Source: Methylococcaceae bacterium
GTDB taxonomy: Bacteria; Pseudomonadota; Gammaproteobacteria; Methylococcales; Methylococcaceae
Direction: 5' to 3'
DNA: 23,423 nucleotides
Assembly: GCA_012026715.1 (NCBI GenBank)
Contig: VEPB01000401.1
Coordinates: 1-23,423 of the forward strand
Positions 1 to 9,205 of this stretch are shown here, piece by piece. How positions within the stretch are numbered: position 1 is the first letter of the stretch; every line of letters begins with the position of its first letter. A model generated the notes under the pieces. It was not told where the DNA came from. It saw only the letters and a program-made list of their open reading frames with translations, and made no database searches. Made by a program: the position numbers and the translations under genes.

Positions 1-1173
1 GATGATGCCCCCCAGCCGTTTCAAAGTCCCGGCCAAACGGGAAGCCAGGTCCGCGTCCTGGCTCTTCTGGCGATTGATTTCCCGCGCCAGATCGAAAAGT
101 ACCGAAATGGCCGACGGCGTATTGAAGTCATCGTCCATCGCCTCGCCAAAACGCACGGCAAATTCACCGCCGGCCTCTGTTTCCGGATTGGACTCAAGCC
201 CCCGCAAGGCGTTGTAAAGCCGGGTCAGCGCGGCCTGGGCCGCGTCCAGGTTCTCATCGCAATAATTGAGGGGGCTGCGGTAATGGCTGTTGAGGATGAA
301 GAAGCGCACGACCTCCGCCCGGTAACGGGACAGCACTTCCCGCAGCGTAAAGAAATTGCCCAGCGACTTGGACATCTTCTCTTCGTTGACCCGAACGAAG
401 CCGTTGTGCATCCACAGGTTGACGAAGGGCTTGCCGGTGGCGCCTTCGGACTGGGCGATCTCGTTTTCATGGTGCGGGAACTGCAAATCCATGCCGCCAC
501 CGTGAATGTCGAAATGATCACCCAGGCAGCAGGTGGACATGGCCGAACATTCGATATGCCAGCCTGGGCGCCCTGGGCCCCAGGGCGATTCCCAACTGGG
601 CTCGCCGGCCTTGGCCATCTTCCACAGCACGAAATCCAAAGGATCACGCTTGGCCTCGTCCACCCCGACCCGCTCGCCGGCCCTTAACTCCTCGATGTTC
701 TTGCCGGATAGCCGACCGTAGCCCGGGAACTTCGCGACCGCATAGAACACGTCGCCATTTTCGCCGACATAGGCCAATCCCTTGCCGATCAAGGTTTCGA
801 TCATGGCGACGATCTGCCCGATGGATCGGGTCGCACAGGGTTCCTGATCGGGCGGCAACACCCCCAATGCACGTTCATCCTGGTGCATCGCCTCGATGAA
901 ACGCTCGGTCAAGGCCTCGATAGTCACGCCGTTGGCATGGGCGCGGGCGATGATCTTGTCGTCGATGTCGGTGATGTTGCGCACATAGGTCACCTGGTAA
1001 CCGGCGTGGCGCAGATGGCGGACCACGGTATCGAACACCACCATGACCCGGGCGTGTCCCAGATGGCAATAGTCATAGACCGTCATCCCGCACACGTAGA
1101 TGCGGATCTTGCCGGGTTCGATGGGTACGAATTCGTCCTTCCGACGGGTCAGGGTGTTGTAGATCTTCAGCAT
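1..1173 (-). CDS. cysS: Cysteine--tRNA ligase (CysRS), C-terminus outside window
   Basis: Cytoplasmic class I aminoacyl-tRNA synthetase that charges tRNA-Cys. Reading the minus strand from ATG at 1173 gives an open frame of 391 codons to the window edge, against about 460 residues for the usual enzyme, so only the C-terminal tail is missing through clipping. The N-terminus reads MLKIYNTLTRRKDEFVPIEP, followed by YVCGMTVYDYCHLGHARV, which holds the first zinc cysteine and the HIGH-type motif HLGH. Further on are CSAMS, HGGGMDLQFPHHENE (zinc-site histidines and glutamate) and the KMSKSL loop near residue 270. The start overlaps the end of the upstream Nudix gene by 7 nt (ATGCTGA), so the two are probably translationally coupled. 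It is the last visible gene of the msbA-gltX-Nudix-cysS series. Confidence 0.96.
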   Translation of the reverse strand, partial: MLKIYNTLTRRKDEFVPIEPGKIRIYVCGMTVYDYCHLGHARVMVVFDTVVRHLRHAGYQVTYVRNITDIDDKIIARAHANGVTIEALTERFIEAMHQDERALGVLPPDQEPCATRSIGQIVAMIETLIGKGLAYVGENGDVFYAVAKFPGYGRLSGKNIEELRAGERVGVDEAKRDPLDFVLWKMAKAGEPSWESPWGPGRPGWHIECSAMSTCCLGDHFDIHGGGMDLQFPHHENEIAQSEGATGKPFVNLWMHNGFVRVNEEKMSKSLGNFFTLREVLSRYRAEVVRFFILNSHYRSPLNYCDENLDAAQAALTRLYNALRGLESNPETEAGGEFAVRFGEAMDDDFNTPSAISVLFDLAREINRQKSQDADLASRLAGTLKRLGGII

Positions 1174-1658
1174 GCGGGTGAAAGTTGCGATACAGAAACG
1201 TAAGGTTGCACCAAAACCGCCACATAATCGGTGGAGACTCCGGACCTGTCTTCCAATCCGGCGGCAGCCCCTCGATGGACCTGGCGGGCCCGCTCGATGA
1301 TGGGCAATAGACCTTCGGCGACCGGATAGCCAGCCAATTCATCGGAGGCCACCCAGGCCAGGGCGCCGGCATCGTCCGCGGCGCTGGCCAACGCCGGATC
1401 GCTCTGCAAATGTCCCAGGAAATCGATGACGATGTAATGGAAACCTTCCAGGCGCCGTTCAACCACCGCCAGGATGGGGCCAACTGCGATATCCAGTCCG
1501 GTTTCCTCTAAGACCTCGCGCCGGCAAGCCTCGACCAGCGCCTCGCCCGGCTCCAGCCGACCGCCCGGAGCATGCCACCAGCCCGCCGACGGCGGCCGGC
1601 CACGGCGGATCAGCAAAACCCGTTCGTCACGGTCGAACACGATGGCGCTGACGCCCAC
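1167..1658 (-). CDS. Nudix hydrolase
   Basis: Predicted pyrophosphohydrolase of the Nudix superfamily, about 163 residues, which would cleave a nucleoside diphosphate linked to another group; the substrate cannot be told. The Nudix box is complete at residues 32-55: GGRLEPGEALVEACRREV then LEETGL, matching GX5EX7REUXEEXGU. The first in-frame standard start is GTG at 1658, but it begins right in the first beta strand (GVSAIVFDRDE). Eight codons upstream a CTG at 1682-1680 lies 7 nt behind a GAGGAG (1695-1690) and would give the more usual N-terminus LAEHPVPAVGVSAIVF; it would overlap the gltX stop by 8 nt. The 3' end overlaps the cysS start by 7 nt. A Nudix gene between two tRNA synthetase genes suggests co-transcription rather than a shared pathway. 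Confidence 0.88.
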   Translation of the reverse strand: MGVSAIVFDRDERVLLIRRGRPPSAGWWHAPGGRLEPGEALVEACRREVLEETGLDIAVGPILAVVERRLEGFHYIVIDFLGHLQSDPALASAADDAGALAWVASDELAGYPVAEGLLPIIERARQVHRGAAAGLEDRSGVSTDYVAVLVQPYVSVSQLSPAC

Positions 1659-1674
1659 CGCCGGTACCGGATGC

Positions 1675-3066
1675 TCAGCCAGGGGCGTACTCCTCCAACC
1701 GCTTGCGCAGCCGGTAGGGGTCCATGATCTGGTGAATCCGTGCCAGTTCCGGCCCGTCGAAACGCCCGGTCCAGGCGCCGCGAAGCGGCATGAACAGCTG
1801 CTTGCCCTTGGTGCCGGTGCGCGTCTTGACGGCTGCCAGAAAACCGTCGAAATCCGGCGCTGCGCGCAGCGCGTCGGCGGCTGTGCCGAAAAAACCTTCT
1901 CCGGCCTGCCGCACCGCGGCTTCTACCTCAGGCTCTAAAACCAGTTCGTCGGTAAACAGGATCCGCGCCCAGCGGTCGGCATCTGCGGGGAACAGACAGT
2001 TGCTGCGCACCAGTTCGAGGAAGTCGGCTGACCGCTCCTGAGGTACCACGGCCCAGGTCTCGTCCCATAACCACTGTCTGAGGCCATCGGGGTCGCTGTG
2101 CCGTACCGCTTCCTCCTGCCAGTGGTTGAGGTGGGCCGGATCGAAACGGGACGGGGAACGGCCCAGATGGGCGATATTGAACTCCGCCTTGAGCCGGGTC
2201 AGCGGCAGGATGGACTCGTTGTCGTAGTGATGGCCGATGCGCGCCAGCATGTTGAGCACCGCCAAGGGCAAGTAGCCCTGCTCCCGCAACTGGCTGATGC
2301 TGCGACTGCCGTTGCGCTTGGACAGGGGGGCGCCGTCATCGCCCAGGATCAGCGACATGTGAGCATAACGCGGCGCCGGCAACCCCAAGGCCTGCAACAG
2401 CAGCAACTGGCGTGGCGTATTGGCGAGATGATCCTCTCCCCGCAGCACCAGATCGACTCCCATCACGGAATCGTCGATGGCGTTGCAGAAGAAAAAAGCC
2501 GGGCTGCCGTCGGCGCGCCGGATGATGAAGTCGCCGATGTCGGCGCTGGCGAACTTCTGCGCCCCCCGCACGCCGTCCTCGAACGCGACGGTCTCGCCTT
2601 TGGCCACCCGAAACCGCAAAGTCGGCGCCAACCCCTGATCCCGCTTGGTGGCCACCTCGACGGCCGATAGTCCCGCACACTTGCCACCGTATCGCGGCGG
2701 CTGGCCGGAGGCCAGTTGTACCTTGCGGGCGATCTCCAGTTCGGAAGCCGAACAGAAGCAGGGATAAGCCAGGCCGTCACGCTCCAACTGTTCATAGTAG
2801 CGGCGATAAACGTCGCCGCGCCACGACTGGAAATAGTCAGGCCCAGGCTCTGCCGACAGCGGCCCCTCGTCCCACAGCAACCCCAGCCAACGCAGGTCCG
2901 CCAGCAGTTCCGACACGAACTCGCTTCGGCTCCGTTCCGCGTCGGTATCCTCGATGCGCAGCAGAAACCGGTCCCCCAGCAGCGCGCTGAACAACGCAGT
3001 GCGGGCGTTGCCCAGGTGCATCAAACCAGTGGGGCTGGGCGCGAAACGGGTTTTGCAAGGATTCAT
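1675..3066 (-). CDS. gltX: Glutamate--tRNA ligase (GluRS)
   Basis: Cytoplasmic class I synthetase charging tRNA-Glu (and possibly tRNA-Gln if non-discriminating), 463 residues, normal for a full-length GluRS with an anticodon-binding C-terminal region. Residues 7-20, RFAPSPTGLMHLGN, hold the HIGH-type motif; PLSKRNGS at 247-254 is the KMSKS-type loop; RGEDHLANTPRQ at 209-220 is the conserved active-site segment. A zinc-site pattern C103-x-C105, Y126, C130 is visible; the His that follows the third Cys in E. coli GluRS is absent here (KCAGLS), and the tyrosine arrangement resembles that of Glu-Q-RS. The length and the C-terminal domain still argue for a true GluRS. It starts 45 nt after the msbA stop and its end may overlap the Nudix start, so it belongs to the same operon. 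Confidence 0.95.
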   Translation of the reverse strand: MNPCKTRFAPSPTGLMHLGNARTALFSALLGDRFLLRIEDTDAERSRSEFVSELLADLRWLGLLWDEGPLSAEPGPDYFQSWRGDVYRRYYEQLERDGLAYPCFCSASELEIARKVQLASGQPPRYGGKCAGLSAVEVATKRDQGLAPTLRFRVAKGETVAFEDGVRGAQKFASADIGDFIIRRADGSPAFFFCNAIDDSVMGVDLVLRGEDHLANTPRQLLLLQALGLPAPRYAHMSLILGDDGAPLSKRNGSRSISQLREQGYLPLAVLNMLARIGHHYDNESILPLTRLKAEFNIAHLGRSPSRFDPAHLNHWQEEAVRHSDPDGLRQWLWDETWAVVPQERSADFLELVRSNCLFPADADRWARILFTDELVLEPEVEAAVRQAGEGFFGTAADALRAAPDFDGFLAAVKTRTGTKGKQLFMPLRGAWTGRFDGPELARIHQIMDPYRLRKRLEEYAPG

Positions 3067-3111
3067 GGATTTTGATTTGAACGGAGTTCCCGGCAGGAGA
3101 CCACTGACGCT

Positions 3112-4914
3112 TCAGGCCAAAACCGGCACCACGTCCACGACCGGCTCCTCGCAGGGGAAATGGAACTGCAGCCGATGCAACTCGGCATAATGGGAATCCC
3201 GCTCGAGCAATTCGCGGTGGGTGCCGGATTCGACAATGCGGCCTTCCTTCATGACATAGATTCGGTCGGCGTTTTGGATGGTGGACAGCCGATGGGCGAT
3301 CATCAAGGTCGTGCGGTTGCGCATCAGCACTTCCAGCGCCTGCTGCACATAGCGCTCCGATTCCGCATCCAGAGCCGAGGTGGCTTCGTCGAGAATCAGG
3401 ATGGGCGCGTTCTTGAGCAAAGCCCGGGCGATGGCGATGCGCTGCCGTTGTCCACCAGACAGCACAATGCCCTGCTGGCCCACCCGAGTCTCGAACCCTT
3501 CAGGCAACTCCTCGATGAAATTCAGGGCATAGGCAGCCCGCGCCGCCTCCCGGATCTGCTCCCGGCTGGCGCGGCCGAAACACCCGTAGGCGATGTTGTT
3601 TGCCACCGTGTCATTGAACAGCGTCACTTCCTGACCGACATAGGCGATGTGCTGGCGCAGGTTGGCCAACGTCAGGTCGCGCACCTCATGGCCGTCGATC
3701 AGGATGGCGCCCCCGGTCGGTTCATACAGACGGGGCAGCAGCCGGATCAGCGACGTCTTGCCACTGCCGGACTGCCCCACCAGGGCGATGGTCTTGCCCG
3801 CCGTCACCTTCAGATTGATGCCGTCGAGCGCGTTGCCATGACGTTCGTTGTAGCACAGGCTAACGTTGCGGTATTCGATGTCGCCGCGCACCGCCGGCAG
3901 TTCCACAGTTCCGCGGTCCTGTTCCCGCTCCAGATCCACCAGCTGAAAGATGCTCTCGCCGGCGGCGACGCCGCGCTGCACGCTATTCATCACCTGGGTG
4001 AAGCGCTTGATGGGGCTCTGCATCATGGCCATGGCGGCGATGAAGGAAACCAGGCTGCCGGGAGTGATGGTCTGGCGAATCTCGTCCCTGGAAACCACGA
4101 ACAAAATGGCCGCAAACCCGGTGATGTAGATGAACTGCACCACCGATCCCCCAAAGGCGTCGGTGGCGATCATCCGTACCTGGCGGCGCTGGTTGGTTTC
4201 GTTCTCGGTGGCGAACTTGGCAGTCTCGTAGTTCTTGCCGTTGAACACTTTGACGATGCGCTGGGCGTCGATCACTTCCTGGGCGACATGGCCCACGTTA
4301 CCCATGGATTCCTGAATCTTGGCGCTGATCTTGCGAAACCGCTTGGTGATGTAGCGGACACTGAAGGCCAGCACCGGCCCCACCACCAGGAAAACCAGAG
4401 ACAGCTTGAAGTTTTCATACATCAGGAGGCCGGTGAGCCCGATGATGGCCAAACCATCCTTGAGCATGTTGACCAATCCCACCGTCATGGCGTTGGCGAC
4501 CTGCTCGGTGTTGTAGATCAGCCGGGACATCAATTCACCCTGGGATGCCCGATCGTAGAATCCGCACGGCAAATTAAGCAACTGATCGAACAGATGCTTG
4601 CGCAAGTCGGCGATGATGCGCCGCCCCACCTGGCCCGAATAATACTCGCCGACGAATCCGGTCACCCCACGCACCAGCGACAGCCCCAGCAAAATCAGAG
4701 GTGCCTGCTTCAACACCTGGGGGTCGTTCTGAATGAAGCTACCGTCGATCAGCGGCTGAATCAGCTTCGCGAAAATCGGACCCAGCGTCGCATAAATCGA
4801 CATCGCCACCGCCGAGACCGCGAACATTTTCCAATATGGCAGGCCGTAGCCGAGCAGGCGACGATAGATGGCGTAACCGCTGGCCGCGGCGGGATCGCTG
4901 GAACGCTTCGACAT
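3112..4914 (-). CDS. msbA: Lipid A export permease/ATP-binding protein MsbA
   Basis: Half-size ABC exporter of the inner membrane that flips lipid A-core from the inner to the outer leaflet; works as a homodimer. The N-terminal half has six membrane helices (first about residues 28-50). The nucleotide-binding half carries Walker A GQSGSGKTSL (about 390), the Q-loop AYVGQEVTLF, the signature LSGGQRQRIAIARALL, Walker B ILILDEATSALD and the H-loop MIAHRLS. Length of 600 residues fits the family (E. coli 582). The frame is open up to a TTG at 4941, but a promoter with TATAAT at 4953-4948 would start transcription near 4941, so ATG at 4914 (MSKRSSDPAAASG) is preferred. The reverse strand holds a long accidental open frame, which is a shadow. 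It is followed 45 nt later by gltX. Confidence 0.95.
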   Translation of the reverse strand: MSKRSSDPAAASGYAIYRRLLGYGLPYWKMFAVSAVAMSIYATLGPIFAKLIQPLIDGSFIQNDPQVLKQAPLILLGLSLVRGVTGFVGEYYSGQVGRRIIADLRKHLFDQLLNLPCGFYDRASQGELMSRLIYNTEQVANAMTVGLVNMLKDGLAIIGLTGLLMYENFKLSLVFLVVGPVLAFSVRYITKRFRKISAKIQESMGNVGHVAQEVIDAQRIVKVFNGKNYETAKFATENETNQRRQVRMIATDAFGGSVVQFIYITGFAAILFVVSRDEIRQTITPGSLVSFIAAMAMMQSPIKRFTQVMNSVQRGVAAGESIFQLVDLEREQDRGTVELPAVRGDIEYRNVSLCYNERHGNALDGINLKVTAGKTIALVGQSGSGKTSLIRLLPRLYEPTGGAILIDGHEVRDLTLANLRQHIAYVGQEVTLFNDTVANNIAYGCFGRASREQIREAARAAYALNFIEELPEGFETRVGQQGIVLSGGQRQRIAIARALLKNAPILILDEATSALDAESERYVQQALEVLMRNRTTLMIAHRLSTIQNADRIYVMKEGRIVESGTHRELLERDSHYAELHRLQFHFPCEEPVVDVVPVLA

Positions 4915-4947
4915 AATGGCGGGATGAATGGGGCGGAGCAAAGCCGA

Positions 4948-4976
4948 ATTATACCGGCGGAATCGCCCGTTGTACC
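4948..4976 (-). promoter_or_regulatory. Probable sigma-70 promoter of msbA
   Basis: On the minus strand a perfect -10 hexamer TATAAT lies at 4953-4948. A weak -35 (GGTACA, 3 of 6 matches to TTGACA) lies at 4976-4971 with a 17-nt spacer. Predicted transcription start is about 4941, giving a leader of about 27 nt before the ATG at 4914. This favours that ATG over the upstream TTG. Confidence 0.6.
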
Positions 4977-5021
4977 GGACGAACTTTCTGCCCGTTCGGC
5001 CAGTTGCCTACAGAGGACCTC

Positions 5022-6065
5022 TCAGGCTTCCGGGCCGTCGAAGCGCCAACCCAGGCTTTCGCCCGCCATCAACGGTACAACCGCCTCGTCGGCAAAGGGA
5101 TATTGCCCCGGAATCCGCCAGTCGGACTTCACCAGCCGGATACGGCTGGAATTGACCGGCAATCGGTAGAACTTGGGGCCGTTCAGGCTGGCAAAGGCTT
5201 CCAGCTTGTCCAGCCGGCCGGCGGCCTCGAACACCGAGGCATAAAACTCGATGGCGGCATGAGCGGTAAAGCACCCGGCGCACCCGCAAAATTTTTCCTT
5301 CTGGCTGATGCCGTGGGGAGCACTGTCGGTCCCCAGGAAGAATTTCTCGTCGCCGCTGGTCGCGGCGGCCACCAGCGCGCGCCGGTGCTGCTCGCGCTTC
5401 AACACCGGCAGACAGTAGTAGTGCGGACGAATCCCCCCCGCCAACATCGCATTACGGTTGTAAAGCAGATGGTGGGCGGTGATGGTGGCAGCGACGTTGG
5501 GCGGAGCCGACCGTACGAAAGCCACGGCTTGCTCGGTGGTAATGTGCTCCAGCACGATGGGCAATCCCGGAAACCGCAGCACCAGAGGCGCCAGCTGGGT
5601 GTCGATGAACACCGTCTCGCGATCGAAAATGTCCACCTCACTGTCCACCACCTCGCCGTGCACCAGCAACGGCACCCGGTGATAAGCCATCGCCTCCAGC
5701 ACCGGGAAGATGCGGTCGATGCGCGCGACCCCGGCTTCCGAGTGGGTGGTGGCGCCGGCCGGATAGAGTTTGAAGGCGTGCACCGAAGGCTCCGCGGCAA
5801 CCCGCGCCACTTCCGACACGGGGGTCGATTCGGTGAGATAAAGCGTCATCAGGGGCTCGAAACTCGAGCCGACCGGCACCGCCTCCAGGATCCGTGCCCG
5901 GTACGCCAGAGCTTCGGCCACGGCGGTCACCGGCGGCTTGAGGTTGGGCATCACGATGGCGCGGGCGAATTGTCGGGCGCTGGCGGGCACCGGTGCGGCC
6001 AGGGCATCGCCGTCGCGCAGATGCAGATGCCAATCGTCGGGCTGGATCAAACTGAAGCTTTGCAT
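5022..6065 (-). CDS. pyrC: Dihydroorotase (PyrC)
   Basis: Zinc enzyme of de novo pyrimidine synthesis; interconverts carbamoyl-aspartate and dihydroorotate in the cytoplasm. At 347 residues it has the usual length of the short, E. coli-type PyrC. All metal ligands are visible: HLHLRDG (H13, H15), the lysine expected to be carbamylated in HAFKLYPAGATT (K99), H136 in LLVHGEV, H174 in VLEHITT and D247 in LGTDSAPH. The ATG at 6065 (MQSFSLIQPDDWHLHLRDGD) fits the family N-terminus, though no clear Shine-Dalgarno precedes it. A weak -10 (TAAAAT, minus strand 6104-6099) may drive it. It lies 107 nt upstream of the msbA start, and msbA has its own promoter, so it may or may not be co-transcribed with msbA. 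It diverges from the FmdB-like gene. Confidence 0.96.
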   Translation of the reverse strand: MQSFSLIQPDDWHLHLRDGDALAAPVPASARQFARAIVMPNLKPPVTAVAEALAYRARILEAVPVGSSFEPLMTLYLTESTPVSEVARVAAEPSVHAFKLYPAGATTHSEAGVARIDRIFPVLEAMAYHRVPLLVHGEVVDSEVDIFDRETVFIDTQLAPLVLRFPGLPIVLEHITTEQAVAFVRSAPPNVAATITAHHLLYNRNAMLAGGIRPHYYCLPVLKREQHRRALVAAATSGDEKFFLGTDSAPHGISQKEKFCGCAGCFTAHAAIEFYASVFEAAGRLDKLEAFASLNGPKFYRLPVNSSRIRLVKSDWRIPGQYPFADEAVVPLMAGESLGWRFDGPEA

Positions 6066-6098
6066 GGTATTGCGGGAGGTATTGCCAAGACCGTTGCC

Positions 6099-6104
6099 AT
6101 TTTA
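6099..6104 (-). promoter_or_regulatory. Possible -10 element of pyrC
   Basis: TAAAAT on the minus strand, 34 nt upstream of the pyrC ATG. No good -35 is seen at 16-18 nt spacing, so this is only a candidate. Confidence 0.3.
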
Positions 6105-6198
6105 CCAGCCGGTATCGTCGATGAACGCCCTATGGGCTCTTGAAATTCCGGAAACAAGCCCCACCATAACAGGCCACGACCAACCCGGAGTTTCGACC

Positions 6199-6495
6199 AT
6201 GCCCATCTACGAATACCAGTGCAAAGCCTGCAACCACGAGCTCGAGGCTATCCAGAAGATCAGCGAAGCACCCCTCACGGTCTGCCCGGCCTGCGGCGAG
6301 CCGCAACTCGCCAAGCGGGTGTCGGCAGCCGGTTTCCGTCTCAAAGGCGGCGGCTGGTACGAGACCGACTTCAAGAGCAGCGACAAGAAGAAGAACTTGG
6401 CCGGCGACGGCAAATCCGAATCGACGACGGCGCCCGCAAAGACCGAGACCAAAACCGAAAGCGCCCCGGCCAAGACCGCACCGGCCGGCGACTGA
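6199..6495 (+). CDS. FmdB-family zinc-ribbon protein
   Basis: Small protein of 98 residues of the FmdB/CxxC_CxxC_SSSS group, often annotated as putative regulatory protein; its molecular role is not established. The N-terminus MPIYEYQCKACNHELEAIQK and the two CxxC pairs (C8/C11 and C29/C32) form the zinc ribbon, followed by the family segment GFRLKGGGWYETDFK. The last 30 residues are low-complexity and rich in K, T, E, A and P, probably disordered. The ATG at 6199 has GGAG 8 nt upstream. In many gammaproteobacteria a gene of this family sits directly before aspS, as here, with an 82-nt gap; a hairpin and a promoter-like sequence lie in that gap, so aspS may be transcribed both with it and separately. 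Confidence 0.9.
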   Translation: MPIYEYQCKACNHELEAIQKISEAPLTVCPACGEPQLAKRVSAAGFRLKGGGWYETDFKSSDKKKNLAGDGKSESTTAPAKTETKTESAPAKTAPAGD

Positions 6496-6500
6496 AACCA

Positions 6501-6528
6501 GCCGCCGGGCTCGGCTTGCACCGGCGGC
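6501..6528 (+). terminator. Hairpin between fmdB-like gene and aspS
   Basis: Perfect 8-bp inverted repeat GCCGCCGG (6501-6508) and CCGGCGGC (6521-6528) with a 12-nt loop, 5 nt after the stop codon. No T-run follows, so it is at best a partial terminator or attenuator. It overlaps the putative -35 of aspS. Confidence 0.4.
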
Positions 6529-6545
6529 GCGCCATTCGTTATATT
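6516..6545 (+). promoter_or_regulatory. Candidate promoter of aspS
   Basis: TTGCAC (6516-6521) and TATATT (6540-6545) are separated by 18 nt; predicted start near 6552 and a leader of about 26 nt. The -10 is good, the -35 weak. Confidence 0.45.
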
Positions 6546-6577
6546 TCCAAGCTTTTCACCATCGCACGAGACCGATT

Positions 6578-8362
<1,785 letters not shown>

Positions 8363-8402
8363 TCGTCCGACCCAGTGGCGGGTATTTGCCCCGTCCCGTC
8401 AT

Positions 8403-9130
8403 ACCGGTGGCTTTTTCGGCCGGGCCGAAACGGTGGCGGCCTACCGATTCCTGGCGCAGGATGAAATCGAATGGACCGACATTCTGCAGCCGCAGGTGGA
8501 CTGCACGCTAGCGCGCATGGTTACTCAGGCGGTGGCGCTGTGCATCCAGGATACGACGGAATCGGATTTCAATGGCCGCGGAGCGGAAGGCTGGGGCCCG
8601 CTGTCGTACGAAACGCAGAGGGGGATGTATCTGCACCCCCCACGGTTGTGGTGCCACCGGAGCGGTTGCCGTTGGGCGTGCTGGATGCCTGGGTGGGGGT
8701 GCGCGAAGCGAAAGATGAAAAGGCAAACGGCCGCCTATCTTGGAAAGTCTGCGCGGGGTTGAAGGCTACGAGCGGATCGCCGAGCGTGCGGCGGAATTGC
8801 CGGACACCCGGCTGGTGTATGTGGCGGATCGGGAGGCGGACATTCTGGCCGTGATGCGGCGGGCGCATGCACTGGGACAACTCGCCGACTGGCTGATCCG
8901 GTCTCAGCACAACCGGAAACTCAGCGGGGAAGCAGACAGGCTCTGGCAGCGTGGCGCCGGTGCTTGGGGAAATCCGATTTCAGCTGCCGCCACGCCCGGG
9001 GCGCAAGGGCCACCCCGTCGTCCAGCAGGGGCGGGCACTGCGGGCGAGCCTACCCGCAGGCTGCGAGGTCGCGCTCGAATCGCGTGGAATTCCCCGGCGA
9101 TGGGCTCGTTGGGTTCGCCCGTTTCCCACT
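8403..9130 (+). pseudogene. Remnant of an IS4-family (Tn5-like) transposase gene
   Basis: Decayed DDE transposase spread over three reading frames. From about 8403 to 8640 one frame reads AETVAAYRFLAQDEIEW and later CIQDTTESDFNGRGAEG and GPLSYETQRGMYLHPP. After a shift near 8640 comes PERLPLGVLDAWVGVREAK. After another near 8735 comes ESLRGVEGYERIAERAAELP with LVYVADREADILAVMRRA and DWLIRSQHNRKL. After a third near 8950 comes LGEIRFQLPPRPGRKGHPVV and LPAGCEV. The first two catalytic aspartates (QDTT, VADREAD) are visible; the glutamate-bearing C-terminal half and roughly the first 50 residues are missing. No terminal inverted repeats or target duplication were found. It cannot make a working transposase. 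Confidence 0.85.
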
Positions 9131-9205
9131 GCTGGCTGGAGGGTTAATGAAAGCTCAGGCCGGAAGCCCGACAAGGGTCGCCGGTGTCGGTTCTGAAGCG
9201 CAGAT

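Noticed and set aside
1..1173. Apparent C-terminal truncation of CysRS
   Set aside because: The frame is open to base 1; the missing end is due to the window border.
3160..5169. 669-codon open frame on the plus strand opposite msbA
   Set aside because: It lies wholly antisense to a clear MsbA gene; the translation is rich in His, Gln and Asp without any domain. It is a by-product of GC-rich codon use.
5004..6143. 379-codon open frame on the plus strand opposite pyrC
   Set aside because: Shadow of the PyrC gene, whose metal ligands are all present on the other strand.
8740..9147. Separate small gene of 135 codons in the transposase region
   Set aside because: It is one frame segment of the decayed transposase; the matching parts before and after are in other frames.
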